A stretch of DNA of 64,000 bases from NCBI GenBank assembly GCA_013347225.1, contig CP054595.1, positions 62,001 to 126,000 on the forward strand, read 5' to 3'. Every line of letters starts with the position of its first letter. The first letter of the stretch is position 1. Shown in pieces: positions 50,107 through 59,036 of the stretch. Origin of the DNA: Candidatus Accumulibacter similis (lineage in GTDB: Bacteria; Pseudomonadota; Gammaproteobacteria; Burkholderiales; Rhodocyclaceae). A program made the translations under genes and the position numbers. The notes under the pieces were generated by a model. The model searched no databases. It saw only the letters and a program-made list of their open reading frames with translations, and was not told where the DNA came from.

Positions 50107-50924
50107 GGTGCCGGGGCCCGCTGCATTGCCAGCAAGCTGGCTTGCACCAGCGCATTGCATTCAGTGATCTCGCTGGTCTGCCAGAAGGCAGGTCCACCCA
50201 CCACCGTGCCTCGCACTTCCTGACCAGCTGCCTGCCATTGCGTCAGGCGTGCAACAGCGGCAGCAGACAGGCCGGCGTCGGGGCGATTCGAGACTTCGAT
50301 CCATTCAACCCGACCGGAGCGGTGCGGCAACAACAGCTCCGCCTTCTCCAGTCCGCCGGCCAGGCCCGATGACAGCATGTAGCCAGCAACCTCGACCGGT
50401 TGCCCCTGTCGCAACTGCTGACGCAACAGTTCCATGACGCGCCTGCCGTCACCTCCGGCAAGCTCTGCGGCCAGCCGCAGACGCAGGAACTGCTGCAGAT
50501 ACTGCTTGCCGGAAAGCACTGGTTGCCAGAACAGCTGGTCGACCACGCACTGCATGCGATTGGCCGCCTCATTGGCCAGCAGGCAGCCTGTGCGATGGCC
50601 CCACAGCCACAACGGTGCGCCAGTCCTTTGCTGCAACCAGGTACAGGCGAGTTGCACGTCCGCAAGCCAAGCCTCCCAAGAGGCATCGACCAGGTCATTG
50701 GAACTATCACCACAACCCAGGAGGTCGATCTGCAACACAGCATATCCAGCAGCTGCCATCGCCCGCGCCTGCAAGGCCGCCATCCGTCTCGACTTGTTCA
50801 GCTCCTCGGCAAACGGAGGCACGTATACGACTGCGCCGCCGACCTCGCGGGCCCTTTCCGGCCAGTGGAGGAGCGCAAAGCGCTGGCCCGGGGTGGCCGG
50901 CAGAAAAAAGGCTTCCAGGGCCAT
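50103..50924 (-). CDS. Alpha/beta hydrolase-like, exosortase A system-associated hydrolase 2
   Basis: A 273-residue protein starting MALEAFFLPATPGQRFALLHW. The family motif VPPFAEELNKSRRM (about residues 35-48) and DLLGCGDSS (about 67-75) identify the exosortase-A hydrolase 2 group. The region where a serine nucleophile would stand reads LWGHRTGCLLA (about 106-116), with Arg-Thr instead of Ser. It may therefore not be a classical esterase. It lies 12 bases after the ACP gene and overlaps hydrolase 1 by 4 bases. Confidence 0.88.
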   Translation of the reverse strand: MALEAFFLPATPGQRFALLHWPERAREVGGAVVYVPPFAEELNKSRRMAALQARAMAAAGYAVLQIDLLGCGDSSNDLVDASWEAWLADVQLACTWLQQRTGAPLWLWGHRTGCLLANEAANRMQCVVDQLFWQPVLSGKQYLQQFLRLRLAAELAGGDGRRVMELLRQQLRQGQPVEVAGYMLSSGLAGGLEKAELLLPHRSGRVEWIEVSNRPDAGLSAAAVARLTQWQAAGQEVRGTVVGGPAFWQTSEITECNALVQASLLAMQRAPAP

Positions 50925-50936
50925 CTTCAGGCCAAT

Positions 50937-51188
50937 TCAGCTGCCCAGCTTGCGATGAACGAAATCGATTAGGCTGGCCAGCGAAGCAAAGACCGATCCG
51001 TCTATCTCGTCGTCGTCGACGCAAAAACCGAAGCGTTCCTCAAGGTTCGTGATCAACGCCACCACCGCCATCGAGTCGAGCTCGGGAAGCGCTCCCAGCA
51101 GGGGGGTATCGAGTGAAAAAGCCGTTGCCCGCCCCTTCAGGCTCAAGACCTCGTCAAGAACGGAAACCACCTCGCTTCTGATATCCAT
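50937..51188 (-). CDS. Acyl carrier protein, exosortase A system-associated
   Basis: An 83-residue ACP. The phosphopantetheine serine is in PELDSMAVVALI (near residue 39), followed by helix 3 and the tail IDFVHRKLGS. It is more neutral than fatty-acid-synthesis ACP and resembles the stand-alone ACPs of exosortase-A clusters. It is probably loaded by the AMP ligase at 440-2074, which is inference. The start has GGAG 5 bases upstream. It is the first gene of a three-gene operon with the two hydrolases, and its predicted 5' untranslated region contains a GGCAGC repeat. Confidence 0.88.
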   Translation of the reverse strand: MDIRSEVVSVLDEVLSLKGRATAFSLDTPLLGALPELDSMAVVALITNLEERFGFCVDDDEIDGSVFASLASLIDFVHRKLGS

Positions 51189-51228
51189 TTCATCTCCAGT
51201 GCATTGAACGCTCTACCTGCTCGCCTGC

Positions 51229-51282
51229 GGCAGCGGCAGCGGCAGCGGCAGCGGCAGCGGCAGCGGCAGCGGCAGCGGCAGC
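51229..51282. repeat. Hexanucleotide microsatellite, nine perfect GGCAGC units
   Basis: Nine uninterrupted copies of GGCAGC (54 bases), followed by a partial GG. It lies 41-94 bases upstream of the ACP start codon, downstream of the predicted minus-10 element, so it would be transcribed as part of the 5' untranslated region (GCUGCC units). Slippage would change the length of the leader in steps of 6 bases. Confidence 0.95.
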
Positions 51283-51307
51283 GGTTCGAAACAGGAAACC
51301 GCGATCG

Positions 51308-51313
51308 ATTATA
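51308..51313 (-). promoter_or_regulatory. Predicted minus-10 element of the ACP-hydrolase operon
   Basis: A perfect TATAAT on the minus strand, 120 bases upstream of the ACP start. The minus-35 position (17-base spacing) reads only ACGGAG-like sequence, so the promoter would need an activator or another sigma contact. Start near 51300. Confidence 0.5.
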
Positions 51314-51652
51314 CCGAGGCGAGCAACGTCCTCCGTGCTATAGCTCACAGTCGCCCCAGTGCGCCCGGCGGGACCATTCCGTGCGGCAAACATCCCGGTC
51401 CCCGGCATCGACCAACCCGCTCCCGCCGGTCCTGCCACGCGGGGCAGGTGCGCAGAGGGCGCGCGGTGGCCACGCGGCCCTACCGCCGACGAATCGGACG
51501 ACACACTCGACCAGCACCGGAAACATAGTCCTTCGTCATTGAATATGACGGATCGCAGCCCATTGACCGGCTGCGGGTTTCCGTGTTCTAGTCCGCAACG
51601 GAGTCTTTCCCAGCGCTGCTCCGCGCACCCTGTTGACGAGAGGAGACCCGAA

Positions 51653-51997
51653 GTGTCGAAAAAGAAAAACAGGAAAAAATCTGTGGAAGCCAACGCCGCG
51701 ACCACCCCAACATCTACCATCGATCCGTTGCAGGCGCTGCTCGATCGCCTCACAGCGATCGAGCAAGAACTTGCGCAACTCATGCTCAAGGATGGCCCAC
51801 CCGGACCACCAGGCCCTCAAGGCAAGCCGGGGCCAGCCGGAGCGAAGGGCGACGCCGGCCCGGCAGGCCCGGCCGGACCCGCGGGCCCACAGGGCAAGGA
51901 AGGTCCGCCCGGACCGCCCGGTGCCAAAGGACCAACCGGCCCGAAGGGACCGCCTGGCCCGCCCGGGCCCAAGAGTGATCCGGCCGCGCCCGCCTGA
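51653..51997 (+). CDS. Small coiled-coil plus collagen-like repeat protein
   Basis: A 114-residue protein from the GTG at 51653, which has GAGGAG about 8 bases upstream. Residues 1-12 are very basic ([12 protein letters not shown]). About 22-46 form a predicted amphipathic coiled coil ([20 protein letters not shown]). Then come 20 uninterrupted Gly-X-Y triplets rich in GPP, GPA and GPK, ending in SDPAAPA. This is a trimerising coiled coil fused to a collagen triple helix, as in other bacterial collagen-like proteins. There is no signal peptide, LPXTG or PEP-CTERM motif. The open frame extends upstream to 51359, but that part is composition-driven. Codon use and GC are like the surroundings. 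Function unknown. Confidence 0.8.
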   Translation: MSKKKNRKKSVEANAATTPTSTIDPLQALLDRLTAIEQELAQLMLKDGPPGPPGPQGKPGPAGAKGDAGPAGPAGPAGPQGKEGPPGPPGAKGPTGPKGPPGPPGPKSDPAAPA

Positions 51998-52533
51998 CGC
52001 TCCGTCTGGCCAGCACGTCCGGGAAGGCGTCGGTCTGCTGGCCGACGCTTGTGCCTCACTGTGCGCTGCCCCGGGGATCGTCGCACCAACCTCCGTTGGT
52101 AGCGAGCCGGACCCCAGGCTCGTGCTGCACCGCAGATCGGGCTGACACGACGTACCCGGCCCGGGGCCGTCGGCAGGCGCCGCGACGGCGTAGCGGTTGT
52201 CACCAGCCCTGCCATGCCGCCGCTGCGTGGCGCTGCTCACCAAATCACTCCTCGCCCATCCACGTGACGCCTCTCGTAGTTCACTCGCTCGCACCTTGCA
52301 TCTGGAGATGGAGGCGACGATTGCCTGACAACCTCTCAGGTTCACGCCGGACCAAGCATCCGGTAGCCTCTCTTGCATGGCGGGGCAACGACCGGCGGAC
52401 CCACGCTGGCTCGATGGTGCCGGCTTGCAAGTGCAGACCGGCGACCGTGCAGCCAGTGCGGCCTGCACCTGCTCGCCCACCGTCGTACCCCCCTCGGGTC
52501 ACCCACATGACCAACCGCAAGCGGCTTCGGTAG
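51998..52533. other. Intergenic region between the collagen-like gene and xerC
   Basis: About 536 bases without a convincing gene. A 7-bp stem (52027-52033 with 52042-52048, GCGTCGG/CCGACGC) just after the collagen-like gene may be a weak terminator, but it lacks a T-run. The longest open frames here are antisense or composition artefacts. Confidence 0.4.
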
Positions 52534-53448
52534 CTAGGTCGGCTTGCGCTTGGCACGCGGGTGAGCCTTGTCGTAAACGGCGGCAAGGTGCTGGAAGTCG
52601 AGGTGGGTATAGACCTGCGTCGAGGAAATGCTGGCATGACCAAGCATCTCCTGCACCGCACGCAGGTCCCCCGAGGACTGCAGGACATGCGATGCAAAGG
52701 AATGGCGCAACATGTGCGGATGCACACGCGCCAGCAGACCCTGCGCCAGACCGCGACGCTGCAGGCGCAACTGGATCGTGCGCACCCCGAGGCGCGTGCC
52801 ACGCTGGCTGACGAAGAGGGCTGCTTCACCTGCAGCTGCCAGGCTGGCGCGTTGCGCCACCCAGCTTGCCACCGCCTGCCTGGCCTTGCTGCCGACCGGC
52901 ACGATCCGCAGCCTGTTGCGCTTGCCCAGCACGCGCACCTCGCCGCCCAGCAACTCGTCGAGACATGACAGGTCGAGCGCAGCGAGTTCGGCCAGGCGCA
53001 GACCGGACGAATAGAACAGCTCGAACATCGCCTGATCACGTACCTGCAGCAGGTTGTCGCTTGCTGCCGCAAGGAGTCGACTCGCTTCGTCCGGCGCGAG
53101 CACCTTCGGCAGCGCCTGCGGGCTCTTCGGCGGCCGCACGCCGTCGACCGGGTTGTGTGTCGTCTGCCCGCGTTGGCCAAGCCAGCCGAAAAAACCACGC
53201 CAAGCGGACAGCGTACGTCCCAGCGATCGGCCGCCGAGTCCGCGCGTGTGCAACTGCGCGACGAAACGACGGATGTGATGCGACTGAACGCTGGCCAGAC
53301 ACGCCTCGCCAGGGAGCTCAGCGAGCAAACGGCAGAGCAGTTCGAGATCGTGGCGGTAGCTTCGGACCGTATGCAACGACGATCGCCGTTGCTGCGCAAG
53401 CTCGTCCAGGTAGGCGCGGACACTCGCCGAGTCTGCGTCCGCGGTCAT
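52534..53448 (-). CDS. xerC: Tyrosine recombinase XerC
   Basis: A 304-residue tyrosine recombinase that with XerD resolves chromosome dimers at dif. The N-terminal SAM-like domain (RAYLDELAQQRRSSLHTVRSY) is followed by the catalytic domain with Arg I in SSGLRLAELAAL (about residues 152-163), HxxR in HMLRHSFASH (about 247-256), the second His in MLGHASISS and the nucleophile Tyr in QVYTHLDF. ATG 53448 has AGGG 8 bases upstream. A GTG lies 9 bases earlier. It follows the DUF484 gene by about 34 bases, the usual dapF-DUF484-xerC order. Confidence 0.95.
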   Translation of the reverse strand: MTADADSASVRAYLDELAQQRRSSLHTVRSYRHDLELLCRLLAELPGEACLASVQSHHIRRFVAQLHTRGLGGRSLGRTLSAWRGFFGWLGQRGQTTHNPVDGVRPPKSPQALPKVLAPDEASRLLAAASDNLLQVRDQAMFELFYSSGLRLAELAALDLSCLDELLGGEVRVLGKRNRLRIVPVGSKARQAVASWVAQRASLAAAGEAALFVSQRGTRLGVRTIQLRLQRRGLAQGLLARVHPHMLRHSFASHVLQSSGDLRAVQEMLGHASISSTQVYTHLDFQHLAAVYDKAHPRAKRKPT

Positions 53449-53482
53449 CCTGGACACCCTGCCGGCTCGCGTGCGGACACTC

Positions 53483-54136
53483 TCACGAGAGAACGCGTGC
53501 CAACGCTGCAGCAGCCATTTCGCCGAGACGCTCGAGGTAGATCGTTCCCATGCCGGCGTAGAAGCGTTCAGGATCCTCGCTGCCGAGTGCGATCATCCCC
53601 AGCGTGGCGCCACCATCACGCATCGCGATCAGCCCCTGCGAACGCACGTGGGTGGCCGCTTCGCCAAACCATGACGAAGTGTCGAAGCCGCTGGTCGAGC
53701 CGCAGAACGGTTGCCCGAGGGTTTCGGCGAAGGCCTGCAGTTCCTCACCGACTTCGGCGAACTCCGGCAATTCCTCGCGGCCCTCGGGGCGGCGCCACAG
53801 GCGTACGGCAACATGGGGCACGGCGAAGTCATCACGCAGATGCAGGTTCAGGGTGTGCAGCACCGACTGGAAGCTGCGCGCCGCGATCATGCCCACCGCC
53901 AACCGATGCATCTTGGCGCCGAGCACATCGTTCTCCTCGCCGAATTGCAGCAGCTCGCCCATCTTCCCCTCGAGCTGCCTGTTCTTGTCGCGCAACGCGA
54001 GCATCTGCCGCTCGGTGATGGAGATCGCTCGCCCTGCATGCGGATGCGGCACCACGATGTTGGCCACCAGATCGGCGTGCTGCTCGAAGAAGTGTGGGTT
54101 GTCCTGCAGGTAGCGCGCGACTTCGTCGGCTCTCAT
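53483..54136 (-). CDS. DUF484 family protein
   Basis: A 217-residue protein of the DUF484 (YigA-like) family. The N-terminal [20 protein letters not shown] (about residues 6-25) is followed by a coiled coil ([20 protein letters not shown]) and a C-terminal GAF-like domain ([25 protein letters not shown]). Function unknown. It is conserved between dapF and xerC in many proteobacteria. Its ATG overlaps the dapF stop by 4 bases. Confidence 0.92.
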   Translation of the reverse strand: MRADEVARYLQDNPHFFEQHADLVANIVVPHPHAGRAISITERQMLALRDKNRQLEGKMGELLQFGEENDVLGAKMHRLAVGMIAARSFQSVLHTLNLHLRDDFAVPHVAVRLWRRPEGREELPEFAEVGEELQAFAETLGQPFCGSTSGFDTSSWFGEAATHVRSQGLIAMRDGGATLGMIALGSEDPERFYAGMGTIYLERLGEMAAAALARVLS

Positions 54137-54963
54137 AACTCGATTTCTCCCTTGAAGACGGTAACAGCCGGGCCCGTCATCATGACTGAAGCATTGCTGC
54201 CTGACCAGGTGACGCGCAGCTCACCGCCGCGCGTCACGACGCGGACCGGCGAATCCAGCAGACCACGGGCGATTCCGGCCACCACCGCCGCACAGGCGCC
54301 GGTGCCGCAGGCCAGCGTCTCGCCCGCACCCCGTTCATGGACCCGCAGGCGAATCGCGTGTCGGTCGCTTACCTGCATGAAGCCGGCGTTGACGCGTTGC
54401 GGAAAGCGCGGGTGCAACTCGATCGCCGGCCCCTGACGCTCGACAGGCGCCGTGTCGACATCGTCGACCAGCTGCACGGCATGCGGATTGCCCATGCCCA
54501 CCGCGGTAATCAGGATCTCCTCGTCGGCCAGCTGGAGTGGCTGCAAAATGTCATCCGAGTCGGAGACGAACGGAATCCGGGCCGCGTCGAACTCCGGTGG
54601 CCCCATATCGACGGTGATCGAACCGTCCTCTTCGAGGCGCGGAACGATCACGCCACTGATCGTCTCGACACGGATCTCGCGTCGCGTCGTCAGACCCTGT
54701 TCATGCACGAAGCGGACGAAACAGCGCGCCCCATTGCCGCACTGTTCAACCTCGCCACCATCGGCGTTGAAGATGCGATAGCGGAAATCCAGCCCGGGCG
54801 ATGTCGGCGCTTCGACGAGCAGTACCTGGTCGCAGCCGACGCCGAAGTGGCGGTCAGCCAGCAGGCGCAGCTGCGTCGGGGTCAACTCGAGCGACTGGCG
54901 CACGCCGTCGAGCACGACGAAATCGTTGCCGAGACCATGCATCTTGACGAAGGGAAGCAGCAT
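54133..54963 (-). CDS. dapF: Diaminopimelate epimerase
   Basis: A 276-residue PLP-independent epimerase converting LL- to meso-diaminopimelate for lysine and peptidoglycan. The two catalytic cysteines lie in the near-symmetric motifs [13 protein letters not shown] (about residues 74-86) and [13 protein letters not shown] (about 219-231). It starts [20 protein letters not shown]. It follows the GNAT gene by 6 bases and is coupled to the DUF484 gene. Confidence 0.97.
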   Translation of the reverse strand: MLLPFVKMHGLGNDFVVLDGVRQSLELTPTQLRLLADRHFGVGCDQVLLVEAPTSPGLDFRYRIFNADGGEVEQCGNGARCFVRFVHEQGLTTRREIRVETISGVIVPRLEEDGSITVDMGPPEFDAARIPFVSDSDDILQPLQLADEEILITAVGMGNPHAVQLVDDVDTAPVERQGPAIELHPRFPQRVNAGFMQVSDRHAIRLRVHERGAGETLACGTGACAAVVAGIARGLLDSPVRVVTRGGELRVTWSGSNASVMMTGPAVTVFKGEIEL

Positions 54964-54969
54964 TGGCGA

Positions 54970-55491
54970 TCACCACGGGGCTGCCGTTGCCGGCAGTGAC
55001 CTGGACATTATAAAGTCGTCCATGACGAAGCCGTGGCCAATGTCGACGCAGACGGAATCGCGGACGACGAAGCCATGCCTGCGATAGGCGGCGATGGCCC
55101 GCTCGTTGCGCTTGTTGACCGCCAGAATGAGCGCCTGACAGGCGGCAACGTACGCGTGGCTCTCGACCGCCTCGAGCAGCCGGGCACCGATGCCGCGCCG
55201 CTGCCGCTGCGAATCGACGTAAAGCTTGTCGAGTTTCATCTCGCCGCCGCCAGCGAGCGTCATGCACGAGGAAAAGCCCGCCAGGCAGCCGTCGACCGTC
55301 GCCTTGTCCCACCAGACGTCCGGCCTGCCGAGTTCGGCCAACAAGCGCTCGCGGCCGTAGCGCTGGGCGAGCATGTAGTCGATCTGCTCCTGGCTGATGA
55401 TTCCCGGGTAGGTCTGTTGCCAGACCTGCCGCGCCAGTTCGATCACCGCATCGACATCGGCAACGCCGACCGGGGTGATGAGAACATCCAT
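54970..55491 (-). CDS. GNAT family N-acetyltransferase
   Basis: A 173-residue single-domain GNAT acetyltransferase, starting MDVLITPVGVADVDAVIELA at 55491. Motif A with acetyl-CoA pyrophosphate binding is RQRRGIGARLLEAVE (about residues 96-110), and motif B is NERAIAAYRRHGF (about 129-141). The tail VCVDIGHGFVMDDFIM is like RimI-type or small-molecule acetyltransferases. The longer open frame to 55776 is not protein-like. Substrate unknown. It is the first gene of the dapF-DUF484-xerC transcript. Confidence 0.88.
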   Translation of the reverse strand: MDVLITPVGVADVDAVIELARQVWQQTYPGIISQEQIDYMLAQRYGRERLLAELGRPDVWWDKATVDGCLAGFSSCMTLAGGGEMKLDKLYVDSQRQRRGIGARLLEAVESHAYVAACQALILAVNKRNERAIAAYRRHGFVVRDSVCVDIGHGFVMDDFIMSRSLPATAAPW

Positions 55492-55742
55492 GAAAACTCC
55501 GCAGTATCGTTCCGTGGTCGGGAAACGGGCCGGGCGGGAGGGAAACCGCACAGGTCGCCTGCCACCGCCAAAGCCGTTGATTGTACCGGAGGTCGAGCTT
55601 GCGCTTAAGCCTGCCTTAACGTCGAGCAGCGACACTGCTCGCCCTGCCGCAACGCGCGGCGCTTCCGCCCGTCCCTTCACGAGACGCGGCCGGGATGGTG
55701 ACTGTAGAATGGTCGCCGAGACCAATGACAAGGCAAGGACGC

Positions 55743-56930
55743 ATGAGCACCCTGCACGACGAAGCGACGGTTGCATACGACGACCCTGAACGCCACGCCA
55801 TGACCCAGCGGGTGACTTGGGTCAGCGTTCTGGTCAACGTTCTCCTGACCGGCGCGCAGGTCGTCGCCGGCATCATTGCCCACTCGCAGGGACTGATCGC
55901 TGACGGACTGCACTCGCTCTCCGACCTCGTCTGCGACTTTCTCGTCCTGTTTGCTGCTCATCACAGCAAGGATCCGGCCGACGCAAGCCACCCTTACGGC
56001 CATGCCCGTATCGAGACAGCGGCATCCTTTGCATTGGGTGCCATCCTGGCGTTGACCGGCGCCGGAATCATCTGGAGTGCTGGCGTCAAGCTGCAGTCGC
56101 TCGAAGACCTGCCGCCGGTGGCACCGATGGCCTTGTGGACGGCCATCCTGGCGCTGGCGGCCAAGGAGGGACTGTTCCGCTACATGCTGCGCGTCGGCGA
56201 AAGCCTGCGCTCGCCGATGCTGATCTCCAACGCCTGGCATGCCCGTTCGGATGCTGCCTCGTCACTTGTCGTCGCCGTCGGCATCGCCGGCAATCTCCTG
56301 GGCTACACCTTTGCCGACTCGGTTGCCGCCGTGATCGTCGGCTTCATGATCGTTCGCATGGGCACGGTGTTCGCTTGGGAAGCGGTGCAAGAACTGATCG
56401 ACACCGGCCTGTCGATCGAAGAGGTCGACAGCATCCGCCAGGTCATCGTCGACACACCCGGCGTCAGCAGCCTGCACGAACTGCGCACCAGGCGCATGGC
56501 GCATCGTTCGCTGGTCGATGCGCATGTCTGTGTCGATCCGCGGGTCAGTGTTTCGGAGGGGCACCGGATCGCCGAAATGACCCGCAAGCGTGTGCTCGAG
56601 AGCCACTCAGCGGTGGCTGATGTACTCGTCCATGTGGACGTCGAGGACGACCTCGACCACGACATGGCGAGCCATGGCCTGCCCGATCGGGACGAACTGA
56701 TCAGGCACTTGGCTCCGGCTTTCGCCGGTCTGCCGGGCCCGGAGCGCATCGTGCTGCACTACCTCGGCGGACGTGTCGAGGCCGAGCTCCTGCTGCCCGC
56801 CGCCATCGGCGCCGACCCCATCGTCCTGGACCGGCTCGAACGCGACATCGCCGCGCGCCTGGCGGAACTGCCGCTGGTCAGTTCGCTGACACTGAATCAG
56901 CGAGTGCGGGTTCTCGCCGGCTGCTGCTGA
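55743..56930 (+). CDS. Cation diffusion facilitator (CDF) metal transporter
   Basis: A 395-residue CDF protein with about six membrane helices in the first 220 residues. The metal site in helix 2 is SQGLIADGLHSLSDLVCDF (about residues 48-66, with DxxHSxxD), the loop HPYGHARIET follows, and the helix-5 site is NAWHARSDAASSL. The cytoplasmic C-terminal domain contains MAHRSLVDAHVCVDP and a second 90-residue extension (GRVEAELLLPAAIG) that is longer than in FieF. It probably exports Zn, Fe or Mn; the specificity is not predictable here. A minus-10-like TAGAAT lies at 55705-55710. It is convergent with cbbT, 41 bases apart. Confidence 0.92.
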   Translation: MSTLHDEATVAYDDPERHAMTQRVTWVSVLVNVLLTGAQVVAGIIAHSQGLIADGLHSLSDLVCDFLVLFAAHHSKDPADASHPYGHARIETAASFALGAILALTGAGIIWSAGVKLQSLEDLPPVAPMALWTAILALAAKEGLFRYMLRVGESLRSPMLISNAWHARSDAASSLVVAVGIAGNLLGYTFADSVAAVIVGFMIVRMGTVFAWEAVQELIDTGLSIEEVDSIRQVIVDTPGVSSLHELRTRRMAHRSLVDAHVCVDPRVSVSEGHRIAEMTRKRVLESHSAVADVLVHVDVEDDLDHDMASHGLPDRDELIRHLAPAFAGLPGPERIVLHYLGGRVEAELLLPAAIGADPIVLDRLERDIAARLAELPLVSSLTLNQRVRVLAGCC

Positions 56931-56971
56931 AAACCCACGAGTTCGGCACGGCGGCCGCAGCATTTCAGTCG

Positions 56972-58987
56972 TCAAGCACGCCAGTGCAGATCCTGCGCAC
57001 GCGCAACAATCGCGTCGACGGTAATGCCGAAGAACTCGTAGAGGGCAGCCGCCGGCGCCGATTCGCCGAAGCGGTCGATACCGATCACCGCGCCAGCATT
57101 TCCGACGTACTTCCACCACAGATCGGGATGTGCAGCCTCGACGGCCAGTATCGGCGTCGCCGGCGGCAGCACCGCCTGGCGGTAGGCTGGCGACTGCCGG
57201 TCAAAACGCTCTGTGCAGGGCATCGCGACGACGCGGGCCGGAATGCCCCGCTGCTGCAGTACGGCCTGCGCCTCCAGGGTCAGGCTGACCTCCGAGCCCG
57301 TGGCCAGCAGCACGAGTCGTGCCTCACCGCCCGCTGCTTCGCTCAGCACATAGCCGCCACGCCTGATGTCCTCTACCTGCTGCGCAGGACGTGACAGGGC
57401 CGGCAGGTTCTGTCGCGACAGCAGCAGGCACGACGGTCCGTCGCCGCGCTCGAGGGCAGCGACCCAGGCGACGGCGGTCTCGACGCAATCGGCCGGCCGC
57501 CAGACGTCGAGACCCGGAATCAGCCGCAGCGACGCCGCTTGCTCGATCGGCTGGTGTGTCGGTCCATCCTCGCCAAGTCCGATCGAATCGTGCGTATAGA
57601 CCATCAGCTGCCGCTGCTTCATCAGCGCCGCCAGACGAATGGCGTTGCGCGCGTAGTCCGAGAAGACGAGGAAGGTCGCCGTATACGGGATGAATCCGCC
57701 GTGCAGCGCGATACCGTTGGCGATTGCCGTCATGGCGAACTCGCGCACGCCATAGTTGATGTAGTTGCCCGCCGCCTCGCGATTGGCGGGTCGGGTTCCA
57801 CTCCAGTTGCTCAGGTTCGAACCGGTCAGATCGGCCGAACCGCCGAGCAGCTCAGGCAGGGCCGGGGCAAGCATCTCTATGACATCCTGCGACGCCTTGC
57901 GTGTGGCGACCGCCGGCGCCTGGCGGCAGCAACGGTCGAGCAACGCGTCCACCTGCGCATCCCAATCGGCAGGCAGATCCCCGCGCATGCGGCGCGCGAA
58001 CTCGCCCGCCAGCTCGGGAAACGAGTCGCGATAGGACTCGAGGCTCGCATTCCACGCGTATTCCGCAGCCTCACCCTTGACGCGCGCATCCCAACCCGCG
58101 CGCATATCGGCCGGAACCTCGAACGGAGCATAAGGCCACTCAAGCTGTCGTCGGGTGTTGGCGATCTCGACGGAACCCAGCGGCGCGCCATGTACATCGT
58201 GCGTGCCGCCCTTGTTGGGCGAGCCAAAACCGATCATCGTCTTGCAGCAGATCAGGGTCGGTCGCCCGGTGGCGGTCTTGGCAACGCGGATCGCGGCTTC
58301 GATGGAATCGACATCGTGGCCATCGCAGTGGGGCAGCACCCGCCAGCCGTAGGCTTCGAAGCGCTTGGCCGTATCGTCGGCGAACCAGGGCTGCACGTGG
58401 CCGTCGATCGAAATGTCGTTGTCGTCGTAGAAGACGATCAGTTTCGACAGCGACAGGCGCCCGGCCAACGAACATGCCTCATGCGATACGCCTTCCATCA
58501 GGCAGCCATCGCCGACGAAGGCATAGGTGTAGTGGTCAACGACCTGGTGACCCGGCCGGTTGAAGCTCTCCGCCAGCAACCGTTCGGCAACGGCCATTCC
58601 GACCGCATTGGCCAGGCCCTGCCCGAGCGGCCCGGTGGTTGTTTCGACGCCGGGCGTCACACCGAACTCGGGGTGTCCGGGAGTCTTCGAATGCAACTGC
58701 CGGAAGCGTTGCAGATCAGACACGGACAGATCGTAGCCAGAGAGATGCAGCAGGGCGTAGAGCAACATCGAGCCGTGCCCGTTGGAGAGGACGAAGCGGT
58801 CACGGTTGACCCAGCCGGGATTGGCCGGATTGTGCTTGAGGTGGCGCCGCCACAGCACCTCGGCAATATCGGCCATACCCATTGGCATTCCCGGGTGGCC
58901 GGAGTTCGCCAGTTGCACGGCATCTATGGCGAGGAAGCGCAGTGCGTTGGCGCAGCGGCGACGAAACTTGCGGGATTCGGTGGGCAA
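56972..58987 (-). CDS. cbbT: Transketolase (Calvin-cycle cluster)
   Basis: A 671-residue thiamine-diphosphate enzyme. Motifs: [15 protein letters not shown] near residue 27, [11 protein letters not shown] near 99, the thiamine-diphosphate fold [13 protein letters not shown] near 157 with its Asn/Asp metal site, [18 protein letters not shown] near 254, and [17 protein letters not shown] in the second domain. It interconverts sugar phosphates in the Calvin and pentose phosphate pathways. It lies downstream of prk and fbp on one strand, so it is named cbbT by context; biochemically it equals tktA. Confidence 0.95.
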   Translation of the reverse strand: MPTESRKFRRRCANALRFLAIDAVQLANSGHPGMPMGMADIAEVLWRRHLKHNPANPGWVNRDRFVLSNGHGSMLLYALLHLSGYDLSVSDLQRFRQLHSKTPGHPEFGVTPGVETTTGPLGQGLANAVGMAVAERLLAESFNRPGHQVVDHYTYAFVGDGCLMEGVSHEACSLAGRLSLSKLIVFYDDNDISIDGHVQPWFADDTAKRFEAYGWRVLPHCDGHDVDSIEAAIRVAKTATGRPTLICCKTMIGFGSPNKGGTHDVHGAPLGSVEIANTRRQLEWPYAPFEVPADMRAGWDARVKGEAAEYAWNASLESYRDSFPELAGEFARRMRGDLPADWDAQVDALLDRCCRQAPAVATRKASQDVIEMLAPALPELLGGSADLTGSNLSNWSGTRPANREAAGNYINYGVREFAMTAIANGIALHGGFIPYTATFLVFSDYARNAIRLAALMKQRQLMVYTHDSIGLGEDGPTHQPIEQAASLRLIPGLDVWRPADCVETAVAWVAALERGDGPSCLLLSRQNLPALSRPAQQVEDIRRGGYVLSEAAGGEARLVLLATGSEVSLTLEAQAVLQQRGIPARVVAMPCTERFDRQSPAYRQAVLPPATPILAVEAAHPDLWWKYVGNAGAVIGIDRFGESAPAAALYEFFGITVDAIVARAQDLHWRA

Positions 58988-59036
58988 GACGATCTCCTTC
59001 GATCAGGACATGAAAACCCGCTCAAGCGGCTCGTAC

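Larger units (their letters stand above)
51189..51652. other. Divergent region between the ACP operon and the collagen-like gene
   Basis: About 464 bases. It holds the GGCAGC repeat (51229-51282), a minus-10 for the ACP operon (51308-51313) and the upstream sequence of the collagen-like gene. Both strands have long open frames because of composition. None looks like a real protein. Confidence 0.5.

Noticed and set aside
51190..51789. 199-codon minus-strand frame with a run of about 20 alanines
   Set aside because: The alanines are only the translation of the GGCAGC repeat. The rest is antisense to the collagen-like gene and has no domain.
51536..52480. 314-codon minus-strand frame across the collagen-like gene
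   Set aside because: Antisense of the Gly-X-Y repeats gives a Gly/Arg/Leu-rich pseudo-repeat; the plus-strand frame has the ribosome site and the coiled coil.
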